Notes under the pieces: generated by a model
Seen by the model: only the letters and a program-made list of their open reading frames with translations
Told to the model about the DNA's origin: nothing
Databases searched by the model: none
Position numbers and translations under genes: made by a program
Origin: Microbacterium sp. MYb62
GTDB taxonomy: Bacteria; Actinomycetota; Actinomycetes; Actinomycetales; Microbacteriaceae
Direction: 5' to 3'
Assembly (NCBI RefSeq): GCF_002979475.1
Contig: NZ_PCOY01000024.1
Coordinates: 1-58,069, forward strand
Length of the DNA: 58,069 bases
In this document: positions 1-8,586 of the stretch, piece by piece
Layout of the letters: each line of letters opens with the position of its first letter
Position numbering within the stretch: position 1 is the first letter of the stretch

Positions 1-39
1 ACATCGAGTACGACCCCAACCGCACCGAGAAGGCCATGA
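1..39 (+). CDS. possible 3' end of the gene upstream of resB (partial)
   Basis: Frame 1 is open from the window edge to a TGA at 37-39 that overlaps the resB ATG (36-38) in the ATGA arrangement typical of coupled actinobacterial genes. In System II loci the gene before resB is usually ccdA, so a hydrophilic CcdA tail is possible. Against this, the same bases read in the resB frame (frame 3) have G or C at every third position, which fits resB itself continuing upstream better. Only 12 codons are visible and no product can be assigned. Confidence 0.25.
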   Translation, partial: TSSTTPTAPRRP

Positions 40-1820
40 CGAAGAACAAGGGCGCCGCGAGAGGCGACTCCAGCGATCCGCTCCGCCCGTCCGACCATGT
101 CGATGGCGATGACTCGATCACCCAGCCGCGGCTCGGGTTCGTCGGCTGGTTGCGGTGGGGCTGGCGTCAGCTGACCTCGATGCGCACCGCGCTGGTCCTG
201 CTGCTCGTGCTCGCGATCGCGGCGATCCCCGGCTCGATCTTCCCGCAGCGGATGGCCGACCCCAACGGCGTCACGCAGTGGGAGCGCGACAACCCCGACC
301 TCTTCCCCGTGCTCGACGGGCTGAAGATGTTCGACGTGTACCTGTCGCCGTGGTTCTCGGCGATCTACCTGTTGCTGTTCGCCTCGCTCGTCGGCTGCGT
401 GATCCCGCGCATCAAGCACCACGCCAAGGCGCTGCGGGCGCGCCCCCCGCGCACCCCCGCGCGACTGCAGCGGCTCGAGGACTACCGTTCGATCACGCGC
501 GACCCCTCCGTCGAGTCGGGCACCAAGACCGGAGATGCCGAAGCCGAGGCCGCCGCGTCGATCGACATCGCGACGAAGCAGCTCAAAGCGCTCGGCTACC
601 GCGTCGAGCGTTACGACCGCGGACGCACGTTCTCCGTATCCGCCGAACGCGGCTACTGGCGCGAGACCGGCAACCTGCTCTTCCACCTCGCGCTCGTGGG
701 CGTCCTGGTCACGGTCGGTGTCGGCGGGGGGTTCTCGTACACCGGGCAGCGCGTGCTGGTGGAAGGGGAGACGTTCGCGAACACGCTCCTCGATTACGAC
801 TCGATGAACCGCGGCCGCTTCGTCGGCGACGACGCCTTCGCCCCGTACTCGATGCGCCTCGACTCGTTCGACGTGACCTACCAGCCGTTCGGAGAACCGG
901 GCTCGGGTCAGGCCGGCGACTTCTCGGCCAACGTCACGGTGCAGGAGAACGGCGAGGAGCGTACGGGCGCCGTCAAGGTCAACGAGCCGCTCGCGGTCGC
1001 CGACGACGACGTGTTCCTGCTCGGCAACGGCTACGCGCCGACCGTGACCGTGCGCGACCCCGAGGGCAACGTCGTGTTCACCAACAGCACGCCGTTCCTC
1101 CCGCAGGACAACAACATGACCTCCCTCGGCGTGCTCAAGGTGCCGGACGGACTGGCAGAGCAGGTGGGCCTGGTCGGGTTCTTCTACCCGACCACCGGTG
1201 TGCTCGAGAGCGGTGCGTTCTTCTCCGCCTACGGCGATCTCACCAACCCGACCCTCACGCTCGACGTGTACACGGGCGACCTCGGGATCAACGAAGGTGT
1301 GCCGCGTTCGGTCTACGTGCTCGACACCACCGGCATGACCAAGCTCACCGGCCGCAGCACCGACGTCGAGTCGATCGAGCTCGCCCCCGGCCAGACGGCG
1401 CAGCTGCCGAACGGACTCGGCTCGGTGACGTTCGAAGACGAGTCCCCGCCCGGCGCGACGGATGCCTCGGAGTCCGTGAAGCGCTTCGCCTCGCTGCAGA
1501 TCCACCGCGACGAGTCCGGCGTATGGGTCCTCGGCTTCGCGTTGCTCGCACTCGGCGGTCTCATGATCGCGCTGTTCGTGCCGCGTCGACGCGTGTGGGT
1601 CAAGGCCACGGCGCACGACGGCGAGATCGCACTCGAGTACGCCGCGCTCGCCCGAGGTGAGGACCCGACCCTGGCCGCCGCCGTGGAAGATCTCGTCGCC
1701 GATCACGCCCGACTGCTCGACGCCGCGGGCGGGACCACGACCCGCCCCGCCACAGACGAGACCGCGGACGAATCCGCCGAACCGGAGACCCCGGCGGCCG
1801 ACACCCGGAAAGTAGACTGA
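36..1820 (+). CDS. resB: cytochrome c biogenesis protein ResB (Ccs1)
   Basis: ResB/Ccs1 is the membrane partner of CcsA/CcsB in System II cytochrome c maturation, carrying haem across the membrane and ligating it to apocytochrome c on the outer face. The 594-aa protein has membrane segments at about residues 50-69, 106-125 and 211-230, a large extracytoplasmic region (about 235-490), and a last membrane segment near 496-515 followed by a basic cytoplasmic tail. The segment after the third helix's conserved His (NLLFHLA) matches the family. It is followed by ccsB with a 4-nt gap, the usual operon order. The ATG at 36 is preceded by GAGAAGG at only 2-nt spacing, and the frame stays open to the window edge with strong GC3 bias, so the true start may lie upstream of the window. 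Confidence 0.93.
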   Translation: MTKNKGAARGDSSDPLRPSDHVDGDDSITQPRLGFVGWLRWGWRQLTSMRTALVLLLVLAIAAIPGSIFPQRMADPNGVTQWERDNPDLFPVLDGLKMFDVYLSPWFSAIYLLLFASLVGCVIPRIKHHAKALRARPPRTPARLQRLEDYRSITRDPSVESGTKTGDAEAEAAASIDIATKQLKALGYRVERYDRGRTFSVSAERGYWRETGNLLFHLALVGVLVTVGVGGGFSYTGQRVLVEGETFANTLLDYDSMNRGRFVGDDAFAPYSMRLDSFDVTYQPFGEPGSGQAGDFSANVTVQENGEERTGAVKVNEPLAVADDDVFLLGNGYAPTVTVRDPEGNVVFTNSTPFLPQDNNMTSLGVLKVPDGLAEQVGLVGFFYPTTGVLESGAFFSAYGDLTNPTLTLDVYTGDLGINEGVPRSVYVLDTTGMTKLTGRSTDVESIELAPGQTAQLPNGLGSVTFEDESPPGATDASESVKRFASLQIHRDESGVWVLGFALLALGGLMIALFVPRRRVWVKATAHDGEIALEYAALARGEDPTLAAAVEDLVADHARLLDAAGGTTTRPATDETADESAEPETPAADTRKVD

Positions 1821-1824
1821 CACC

Positions 1825-2799
1825 ATGCTCGAGCTCAATGTGATCTCGCCGATCCTGCTCTGGACGGCGATCGCGATCTACGCGGCGGCCTTCGTGGCCT
1901 ACGCCTTCGATCTCGCGCGGCGCTCGCAGGTGACGGCCGACGCGCAGACCGTCCGGGAATCGGTGCTCGTCGGCGCGGGCGGGGGAGCGACCACCGCGTC
2001 CGCCGGTGGTTCCGCCACCGACGCACCGCCGCAGCGCTTCGTGATGGCGCGGATCGGCACCTCGCTCACGGTGCTCGGATTCCTGTTCCACCTCGCCGCA
2101 GCCGTCACACGCGGCATCGCGGCCGGACGTGTCCCCTGGGCCAACCTCTACGAATTCGCGATGATGGGTACGCTGCTCATCATCGCGGTGTACCTCGTGG
2201 TCCTCACCCGCATCGACCTGCGTTTCCTCGGCACCTTCATCACAGGCCTCGTCGTGGTGCTGCTCGGCCTCGGGGCGACGAACTTCTACGTCGAGGTCTC
2301 GCCGCTGATGGACCCGCTGAAGAGCGTGTGGCTCGTCATCCACGTGTTCGTAGCCTCGCTCGCGACCGCGTTCTTCGCACTCGCTTTCGCGCTCTCGGTG
2401 ATCCAGCTCATGCAGTCGCGCCGCGAGCGTCTCCTCGGCGAGGGTGCGACGAAGACCGGTCCCGGCTTCCTCCGAACCTTCCCGAATTCGGTGCGCCTGG
2501 AGAGCCTGGCGTACATGTTCACGATCATCGGGTTCATCCTCTGGACCTTCACGCTCATCGCCGGGTCGATCTGGGCGTACTACGCCTGGAGCCGTTTCTG
2601 GGGCTTCGACGTCAAGGAGACCTGGACCTTCGTGATCTGGGTCATCTACGCCGGATACATCCACGCCAGGGCGACCCGTGGCTGGCGGGGAAACCCCTCG
2701 GCGTGGCTGGCGATCGTCGGCTTCTCGGCCGTGATCTTCAACTTCACGATCGTGAACGTGTTCTTCAAGGGCCTGCACGCATACTCCGGCCTGAGCTGA
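1825..2799 (+). CDS. ccsB: c-type cytochrome biogenesis protein CcsB (CcsA family)
   Basis: This is the haem-handling partner of ResB in System II cytochrome c assembly, a polytopic membrane protein of 324 aa. The tryptophan-rich signature is near the C-terminus (WGFDVKETW, followed by YAGYIHAR), corresponding to the family's WGWDPKETW haem motif; conserved His residues lie in the surrounding helices. A TAGACT -10-like box at 1813-1818 sits inside the last codons of resB, exactly 6 nt before the ATG, so ccsB may have its own leaderless promoter in addition to read-through from resB. A strong hairpin follows the gene. Confidence 0.95.
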   Translation: MLELNVISPILLWTAIAIYAAAFVAYAFDLARRSQVTADAQTVRESVLVGAGGGATTASAGGSATDAPPQRFVMARIGTSLTVLGFLFHLAAAVTRGIAAGRVPWANLYEFAMMGTLLIIAVYLVVLTRIDLRFLGTFITGLVVVLLGLGATNFYVEVSPLMDPLKSVWLVIHVFVASLATAFFALAFALSVIQLMQSRRERLLGEGATKTGPGFLRTFPNSVRLESLAYMFTIIGFILWTFTLIAGSIWAYYAWSRFWGFDVKETWTFVIWVIYAGYIHARATRGWRGNPSAWLAIVGFSAVIFNFTIVNVFFKGLHAYSGLS

Positions 2800-2820
2800 C
2801 CCCCTCCGGGGAACGACATC

Positions 2821-2858
2821 GAGACCCGTCCGCGGCACGATCCGCGCGGACGGGTCTC
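2821..2858 (+). terminator. hairpin terminator after ccsB
   Basis: A perfect 14-bp stem pairs GAGACCCGTCCGCG (2821-2834) with its complement at 2845-2858 around a 10-nt loop, 21 nt after the ccsB stop. There is no long U-tract, as is common in high-GC actinobacteria. Confidence 0.75.
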
Positions 2859-2920
2859 GTGCGTCCGCCGCCGAGAGGCAGCGAGCATGGCTCGTGCGAG
2901 AACCTCGGTGCGAAGACTTC

Positions 2921-3011
2921 GGTGCGAAAACAGAGACGAGACTCCCCCGGCCTGGCGCGTCCGGTGCCGACGCGCCGGGCCGGGAGCGGATGGTCTCCGC
3001 TTCGGCAGGTG
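2921..3011. repeat. structured ~91-bp repeat, copy A
   Basis: This copy aligns without visible gaps to copy B at 3678-3771. Its core is a long stem pairing 2946-2961 with 2969-2984 (one G-T mismatch) around a 7-nt loop, and an outer CAGAGA/TCTCCG pair brackets it. It lies about 50 bp past the stop of the 2H phosphoesterase gene on the minus strand, so it could terminate that gene or be a REP-like dispersed element. Confidence 0.7.
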
Positions 3012-3034
3012 AGGGCAGGTGAGGGCAGGTGAGG
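3005..3034. repeat. three tandem copies of a 10-bp unit (gcaggtgagg)
   Basis: Three perfect copies of GCAGGTGAGG run head to tail directly after repeat copy A, with a diverged fourth (gcaggtgggc) shortly after. The stretch is non-coding and just past the minus-strand 2H gene. It looks like replication slippage; no function is evident. Confidence 0.8.
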
Positions 3035-3059
3035 CGCGGCAGGTGGGCGGCAGGACGAG

Positions 3060-3650
3060 TCAGCCGCCCAGGGGCAGGATCTCGGCGTGCTCGATGCCGT
3101 CCTGGTACCAGACGAGTTCGGCCTCGGTGACGACCTCTGTGGGCTGCGGGCTGAGGGGGCGGGACTCGGCTCGGGCGAACGAGGTCCAGTCGGCGGCAGC
3201 GAGCGTCTTGCCGTAGAGCACGGAGAGGTGGAATGTCCAGTCGTCGAGAGACAGCTCACCGAGGCGGCGGAAGTCCGTGGGATCCAGTGCGGCCGTCAAC
3301 GTCGCGTATGCCGATACGAGCGATGCGCTGCGGGCGAGTCGGACGATCAGGATCTGCCAGGGCGCGGCGAACTCATCGACGGCTTCGGCCACCAGGTCGA
3401 TCGGAGGCTGCCGGGCCGCCCACTCGCGGATCAGCGCCGTGAGTTCGTCGCGCCGCTCCGGCTCGAAGAAGCCGCGGAGGGTGACGTGCTCGGTGTGGGG
3501 ATGCCGCAGCGGGGTGCCGAGACGCGTGAGGGCGGCATCCTGGACCTGCCGATAGGACGCAGCGACGCTCGCGGTGGGCCGGAGCACGAGGTACTGCTGC
3601 CCGTCCAGGCTCGCGAGCTGTTCCGGGGTGTCCATGAACGGTCGACGCAT
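3060..3650 (-). CDS. 2'-5' RNA ligase family protein (2H phosphoesterase)
   Basis: The 196-aa protein has the two HxT/S motifs of the 2H phosphoesterase superfamily: HVTL in the N-terminal half and HLSV near the C-terminal half, each after a beta-strand-like stretch. Members hydrolyse or ligate 2'-5' or cyclic phosphodiester bonds in RNA or nucleotides; the substrate here cannot be read from sequence. The start at 3650 is supported by a TAGGCT box on the minus strand (3662-3657) exactly 6 nt upstream, indicating a leaderless transcript; an in-frame Met five codons later is the alternative. The gene sits between the two copies of the structured repeat and appears monocistronic. Confidence 0.8.
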   Translation of the reverse strand: MRRPFMDTPEQLASLDGQQYLVLRPTASVAASYRQVQDAALTRLGTPLRHPHTEHVTLRGFFEPERRDELTALIREWAARQPPIDLVAEAVDEFAAPWQILIVRLARSASLVSAYATLTAALDPTDFRRLGELSLDDWTFHLSVLYGKTLAAADWTSFARAESRPLSPQPTEVVTEAELVWYQDGIEHAEILPLGG

Positions 3651-3677
3651 GTCGAGAGCCTAGGGCGTGGCGGGGTC

Positions 3678-3771
3678 GGTGCGAGAACGGAGACGAAACA
3701 CTTCCGGCCCGGAGCGTCTTGTGTCGACGCGCCGGGCCGGAAGAGGATGATCTCCGTTTTGGCGGATGTGG
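3678..3771. repeat. structured ~91-bp repeat, copy B
   Basis: This is the second copy of the repeat at 2921-3011, in the same orientation. Its inner stem pairs 3702-3718 with 3726-3742 (17 bp, one mismatch, 7-nt loop), and AACGGAGA at the left end pairs with TCTCCGTT at the right end. It lies 9 bp past the stop of the minus-strand YhgE gene, so it may act as that gene's terminator. Confidence 0.75.
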
Positions 3772-3779
3772 AAGCAGCG

Positions 3780-5762
3780 TCAGGCCGCGGCGAGGACCGC
3801 CTTGGCCGAGGTCGTCCGCCGCAGCGTGACGGCGAGCGTCGTGGCCACGAGCGACAGCACACCCCACACCACCAGGGCGGCCACCGCGGAACCGCTGCCC
3901 GCGATCAAGCCGGCGAAGGCCGGAGCCGTCGGGAGGGCTGCGCCGATGCCGGCGAGCCAGTCGGGCACGGTCGAGATCAGGCCGGTCGCGACAGCGAGTA
4001 CCCCGACGAGGGCCGAGATCCAGCGTCCGACGCCGCCGAACAGGGCGACGAGCGCCTGGTTCACGGCGGCGAACGCCACGCCGGCGAGCACCGCGGTCCC
4101 GGCGAACGCCCACCACGTCGCGGCATCGTAGCTCGCCACGATCTGCACGATCAGCGACACCAGGAGGCCCTGTCCGGCACCGATGAGTGCGGCGGGAGCG
4201 AACGCCCTCAGCGTCAACGTCGCCGACGACCGGCGAGAGGTGAGGGTGCGGGCGGTGTGGGCGCGCATCACCACGAACGTCGCGAGTCCGCCGAACCACA
4301 GCACGACGGCGGCGAGCAGCGGGATCGCGGTCGGGCCGAAGATCGTGTTCGTCGACGAGTTCGACGAGTTCGACGACACGGGGTCGGCGATGACCGAGGC
4401 GAGCGAGGTCGACTCGCTGTCGCTGAACGAGGGGAGGGAATCGGCGGCCGTGCGCAACCCACCCGCGAGGTCGCCCGTGCCGGTCGCCAGGGTGTCGAGC
4501 CCTGTCGCCAGCTCGGTGGTGCCGTCGGCGAGGGCGGTCGCACCGTCGGACAGCTGGGTCGCACCGGATGCCAGGCCGCGAGCCCCGGTGGCGGATGCGC
4601 CGATGCCCTGGTCGGCGAGCTGGGTGAGTCCGCCGGCGAGCTGCGTCGCGCCGGCGCCCGCCTGGGACATGCTGGACGCCAGCGTGCTGAAGGTGCCGGG
4701 CAGCGCAGCGATCCCACCTGCGACCGTGGCGTCGTTCAGGACGCCGGATGCCGTGCCGGCATCCTTCGCCACCGCGCCCGCATCGGCGGCGAGGGACCTC
4801 AACAGGTCGCACTGCGCCTGGTCTGCGACCGGGGGAGTGCACGCCGTGGCCGCGAGGGTGCCGAGCCGCCCCGCCAGAGCAAGGGAACCGCCCGCTGCGG
4901 ACTGTGCCGATGCGGAAGCGCCCTGGACCGCGCCGACGAGCTGCTGGGTGCCGCCGACGTTCTGCTGCAGCTGCGCTCCGCCATCGGTGAGGCCAGCCCC
5001 GATCGCCCCGGCGCCGGCCGCGGCCTCACGGGTCTTGCCCGCGATCGTGTCGAGTCCCGATGCCAGAGAGGATGCCCCCGCCCCAAGCTCCCCTGCACCG
5101 GCGGCCAGCTTCGTGGCACCCTCGGGGATCGCGGCAGCACCGGTCGCGGCATCACGCGCGCCGTTCGCGAGCTTCACCGCACCGTCAGCCGCTTCGCCGA
5201 TCTGGTCGCCGATCGTGGTGAAACCGACGAGGATGTTCTCGGTCGTCGCCTCGGAGAGCATCGTGCCCATCGTCGATGCCGCGACATCGGCGATCTGCCC
5301 CGTGATGAGGTCGTCGGCGACGAGCCCGTCCTCCGGGGTCGTCACGGTGATGGTCGCCTGCTCGGGGTCGCCCCCGCCGTCGGCGATCGCCGTGCCGGCC
5401 GAGGTGGCGGCAGCCGAGAATTCCTCGGGGATCGTGATGACGGCCTGGTAGGAGCCGTCCGCGAGACCGTCTGCGGCGTCGTCCTCGTTGGAGATCACCC
5501 AGGTGAGGTTCGAGTCCAGGTCGTCGGAGCCCTCGACGAGTCCCGACGCGAGCTGGCGCCCGAGCGGGGTCAGCTGGCCGTCGATGGTCACGGGCTCGTC
5601 GAGGTTGACGATGGCGGCGGTCATGGAGTCGAGGCGCTCCGTCGGGTTCTGCAGGGCCGCGACCAGGATGCCGCCGACCGCCGCCGGCAGCAGCAGCACG
5701 CCGAGGATGGTCAGCCACGTGATGGGCTTGCGGGAGCGCGCGCGCTCGATGGGGAGGGTCAT
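3780..5762 (-). CDS. YhgE/Pip domain membrane protein
   Basis: The 660-aa protein has a single N-terminal membrane helix (about residues 13-35), a long external region with many short Gly/Ala/Leu-rich repeats (LASGA, LADGT and similar) that suggest coiled coil, and five or six C-terminal membrane helices. This is the YhgE/Pip (phage infection protein) layout, related to ABC-2-type permeases. Its ATG at 5760-5762 overlaps the stop of the MMPL gene by 4 bp, so the two are translationally coupled. Members are often encoded with MMPL or ABC exporters and are thought to help export or envelope assembly; no substrate can be inferred. Frame-open sequence upstream of 5762 is coding for the MMPL protein, so the longer reading is not used. 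Confidence 0.85.
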   Translation of the reverse strand: MTLPIERARSRKPITWLTILGVLLLPAAVGGILVAALQNPTERLDSMTAAIVNLDEPVTIDGQLTPLGRQLASGLVEGSDDLDSNLTWVISNEDDAADGLADGSYQAVITIPEEFSAAATSAGTAIADGGGDPEQATITVTTPEDGLVADDLITGQIADVAASTMGTMLSEATTENILVGFTTIGDQIGEAADGAVKLANGARDAATGAAAIPEGATKLAAGAGELGAGASSLASGLDTIAGKTREAAAGAGAIGAGLTDGGAQLQQNVGGTQQLVGAVQGASASAQSAAGGSLALAGRLGTLAATACTPPVADQAQCDLLRSLAADAGAVAKDAGTASGVLNDATVAGGIAALPGTFSTLASSMSQAGAGATQLAGGLTQLADQGIGASATGARGLASGATQLSDGATALADGTTELATGLDTLATGTGDLAGGLRTAADSLPSFSDSESTSLASVIADPVSSNSSNSSTNTIFGPTAIPLLAAVVLWFGGLATFVVMRAHTARTLTSRRSSATLTLRAFAPAALIGAGQGLLVSLIVQIVASYDAATWWAFAGTAVLAGVAFAAVNQALVALFGGVGRWISALVGVLAVATGLISTVPDWLAGIGAALPTAPAFAGLIAGSGSAVAALVVWGVLSLVATTLAVTLRRTTSAKAVLAAA

Positions 5763-8563
5763 GCGGTCACCTCGGTGGATTCTGCGGCGCTCCGGCGAGG
5801 AGCACGCGTGTCGAGAGTCTGTGCGTCGGGCCATCCGGCCTCGGCGAGGGTGGTCCGTGCCGAGCCGGCATCGGAGGCGGTGGCGAAGACCGCGAGCGTC
5901 CGGGAGGCCGCGGCATCGCGCAGCATCGCGGTGGCCTGGTCCCGCTGCCCGCCGGTCAGGCGGTCGATGCCGTCGATCACGACGAACTGCGACCTGCCCC
6001 GCAGGGCTTCGGCGAGGTCGCCGAGTGCGGCATCCGCGTCGTCGACCAGCACGCAGCCGACGTGCGAGCGCACCCAGGCCGCACGTCCGGGGAGCAGATG
6101 TCCGGCGACGCGGAGCTTTCCGTCGGTGGGCATCAGGCGTCCCGCGATCGTCAGGGCCAGAGCTCGACGGCTGCGCAGGTCGCCCCCGGCCGCGATCACC
6201 GCTCCACCTTCGGGGACCCGCATCGACAGGCCATCGACGAGCGGCGCGTCGGCGCTGATCTCGAGGTCGTCGGCGGCGACGATCGATCCGTCGCCCGGCC
6301 ATCCGGCCAGATGGCGTTCGCGTTCGACCGCCTCGCCCTCGACATCGACGCGGGGGAGGATCTTCTCCAGCCAGCGCGGGAGCTCCCAGGCGCGCTCGCC
6401 GAGGATCGCCATGAGGGCGGGGATCAGCGTCATCCGCACCAGGAAAGCGTCGAATGCGATGCCGGCGGCGAGGCCGAGGGCGATCGGCTTGAGCGATGAG
6501 TCACCCTCGGGCACGAATGCGACGAACACCGCGAACATGATGAGTCCAGCCGCGGTGACGACCTTCGCCGAGCCGGTGAAGCCGCTGCGCACCGCGCGGA
6601 GGGCGGCGGCTCGCCGGGTGGCGCGGTTCGGGCTCGTCGCATCCTTGTCGTGCACGAAGTCCTCTCGCATGCGGGACACCAGGAACACCTGGTAGTCCAT
6701 GGCGAGGCCGAACAGCACGCCCATCAGGATGATCGGCATGAAGCTGATGATCGGCCCGACTTTGGCGACGTGCAGCAGATCGGCGAACCAGCCCCACTCG
6801 AACACGGCCCCGACTACGCCGAAGGCGGCGACGATCGAGAGCAGGTAGCCGAGAGCCGCGGTGATCGGCACCCAGAGCGAGCGGAACACGATGGTCAACA
6901 GGATCAGCGAGAGGCCGATCACGAAGATGCCGAAGGGCAGCAGCGCGTTGCCGAGCTGGTCGGAGATGTCGATGCCGACGGCCGTGAAGCCGGTGACCTT
7001 CAGATCGATCCCGAACTCGTCGAGCCATTCGTCGTGGTGGCTGCGCAGCTCTCGCACCAGGTCGGCGGTCGCCGGGTCGTCGGGGGCGGTCTCCGGGATG
7101 ATCTGCACGATGCCGGTGTCGGCGGTCTCGTTCGGGGTCGCGAGGGCGACCTCCTTGACGCCGGGGACCTCCGCCACCGCGTCCCCGAGGTCCTCCATCA
7201 GGGTGAGCGGGTCGGTGGAGGTGACGATCGTGCCGGTGAGGATGAGCGGGCCGTTGAAACCGGGCCCGAACTCCTCACCCACCAGGTCGTAGTTCTGACG
7301 GGCCTCGGAGTCCTTCGGCAGCACTCCGGCGTTCGGCAGTGCGAGGTCGAGGCTCAGCGCGGGGACGGCCACGATCCCGAGTCCGAGGACGACGGCGAGC
7401 GAGACCAGCACCGGGTGCTTCATGACGCCGCCGACCCAGCGGGCGCTGCCCTTGACCGGAGCGGCGGGCTCCGACGGGGCGGATTCGTCGGTCGAACCGT
7501 CGGCGTTCTTCTTCGTCTTCGGCGCCTTGACCTTCTTCGGGCGGCCGACGACCCTGCCCTTCATGAATCCGAGCAGGGCAGGGGTGAGGGTGACGGCGAT
7601 CGCGACGGCGACGGCCACCGCGGCGGAGGCGGCGATGCCCATGGTCGTCAGGAACGGGATGCCCGCGAAGCCGAGGCCGATCAGCGCGATGAGCACCGTG
7701 ACACCGGCGAACACGACGGCCGAGCCGGCCGTGCCGACAGCGCGGGACGCCGACTCCTCGGGATCCACGCCGTCGCGCACCTGATCCTGATGTCGCGCCA
7801 TGATGAACAGCGCATAGTCGATGCCGACCGCGAGCCCGAGCATGAGCGCCAGCAGCGGGGTGGTCGAGGAGACGGTCGCGAACGCGGTCGCGGTGAAGAT
7901 GCCGGCCATCGAGATGCCCACGCCGAGGATCGCGGTGAGCAGGGGGAGCCCCGCCACGACGAACGAGCGGAACGTGACGATGAGCACGAGGAGCGCGATG
8001 AGGAGCCCGACCGCCTCGGTGAGGGTGACGCCGGGGATCGAGATGGCGAAGAGGTCGCCGCCGAGTGAGGTCTGCGAGCCGTCGGGGAGCTCGGAGTCCA
8101 GGTCGCTCACGACCGTGCGCAGCGCATCCTTCGTGTCATCGGAGACATCGGTCGACTCGCCGTCGAACTGCACACGCACGATCGCGGCCGTGTCGTCGTC
8201 GTTGATCATGCCCTTGACCATCTCGTCGTACGGCGAGGTGGCGGCGAGCACGCCGTCGAGGTCGTCGAGCTGGGTGACGGCATCCTCGATGTGCTCGCGA
8301 TAGTCGTCATCCGTGATCTCGTCGCCGTCCGCGGCGACCACGATGAACTGCGCGTTCGTGCCGCTCACCTGCGGGAAGGAGCGCGAGAGCTGCTCGAGAC
8401 CCGCTTGGGACTCGGTGCCGGGGATGGAGAACGTGTTGTCGGTTCCCGCGCCAAGGACGAGTGCTCCGGCGCCGGCGATGCCGAGCGCGAGCAGCCAGGA
8501 CACGAGGACTCGCCACGGGTGCCGGAACGACCAGCGTCCGAGCGAGGACAGGAGTGTGGACAC
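5759..8563 (-). CDS. MMPL-family exporter with a C-terminal degenerate ABC-ATPase-like domain
   Basis: The 934-aa protein starts at GTG 8563, preceded by GGAGG at 6-nt spacing. Residues ~1-755 form a classic MMPL/RND-type permease: a first helix after a basic N-terminus, an external loop, a helix bundle containing the GIDYALF motif, and the same arrangement repeated in the second half with AMDYQVF. Such proteins use proton motive force to export lipids or amphiphiles. Unusually, residues ~761-934 resemble an ABC nucleotide-binding domain: a loop in the Walker A position lacks the catalytic Lys (GGDLRSRRAL), followed by LMPTDGKLRVAG, and FVVIDGID resembles Walker B. The domain is probably not an active ATPase. 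The gene is coupled to the YhgE gene downstream and divergent from a TetR gene. Confidence 0.9.
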   Translation of the reverse strand: MSTLLSSLGRWSFRHPWRVLVSWLLALGIAGAGALVLGAGTDNTFSIPGTESQAGLEQLSRSFPQVSGTNAQFIVVAADGDEITDDDYREHIEDAVTQLDDLDGVLAATSPYDEMVKGMINDDDTAAIVRVQFDGESTDVSDDTKDALRTVVSDLDSELPDGSQTSLGGDLFAISIPGVTLTEAVGLLIALLVLIVTFRSFVVAGLPLLTAILGVGISMAGIFTATAFATVSSTTPLLALMLGLAVGIDYALFIMARHQDQVRDGVDPEESASRAVGTAGSAVVFAGVTVLIALIGLGFAGIPFLTTMGIAASAAVAVAVAIAVTLTPALLGFMKGRVVGRPKKVKAPKTKKNADGSTDESAPSEPAAPVKGSARWVGGVMKHPVLVSLAVVLGLGIVAVPALSLDLALPNAGVLPKDSEARQNYDLVGEEFGPGFNGPLILTGTIVTSTDPLTLMEDLGDAVAEVPGVKEVALATPNETADTGIVQIIPETAPDDPATADLVRELRSHHDEWLDEFGIDLKVTGFTAVGIDISDQLGNALLPFGIFVIGLSLILLTIVFRSLWVPITAALGYLLSIVAAFGVVGAVFEWGWFADLLHVAKVGPIISFMPIILMGVLFGLAMDYQVFLVSRMREDFVHDKDATSPNRATRRAAALRAVRSGFTGSAKVVTAAGLIMFAVFVAFVPEGDSSLKPIALGLAAGIAFDAFLVRMTLIPALMAILGERAWELPRWLEKILPRVDVEGEAVERERHLAGWPGDGSIVAADDLEISADAPLVDGLSMRVPEGGAVIAAGGDLRSRRALALTIAGRLMPTDGKLRVAGHLLPGRAAWVRSHVGCVLVDDADAALGDLAEALRGRSQFVVIDGIDRLTGGQRDQATAMLRDAAASRTLAVFATASDAGSARTTLAEAGWPDAQTLDTRAPRRSAAESTEVTA

Positions 8564-8586
8564 GCGTTCCTCCGAGGGGTGCGGGG

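Noticed and set aside
3087..6695. long open frame on the + strand opposite the 2H and YhgE genes (about 1200 codons)
   Set aside because: It crosses stop-free antisense sequence of high-GC genes; the minus-strand frames carry the conserved motifs and start signals.
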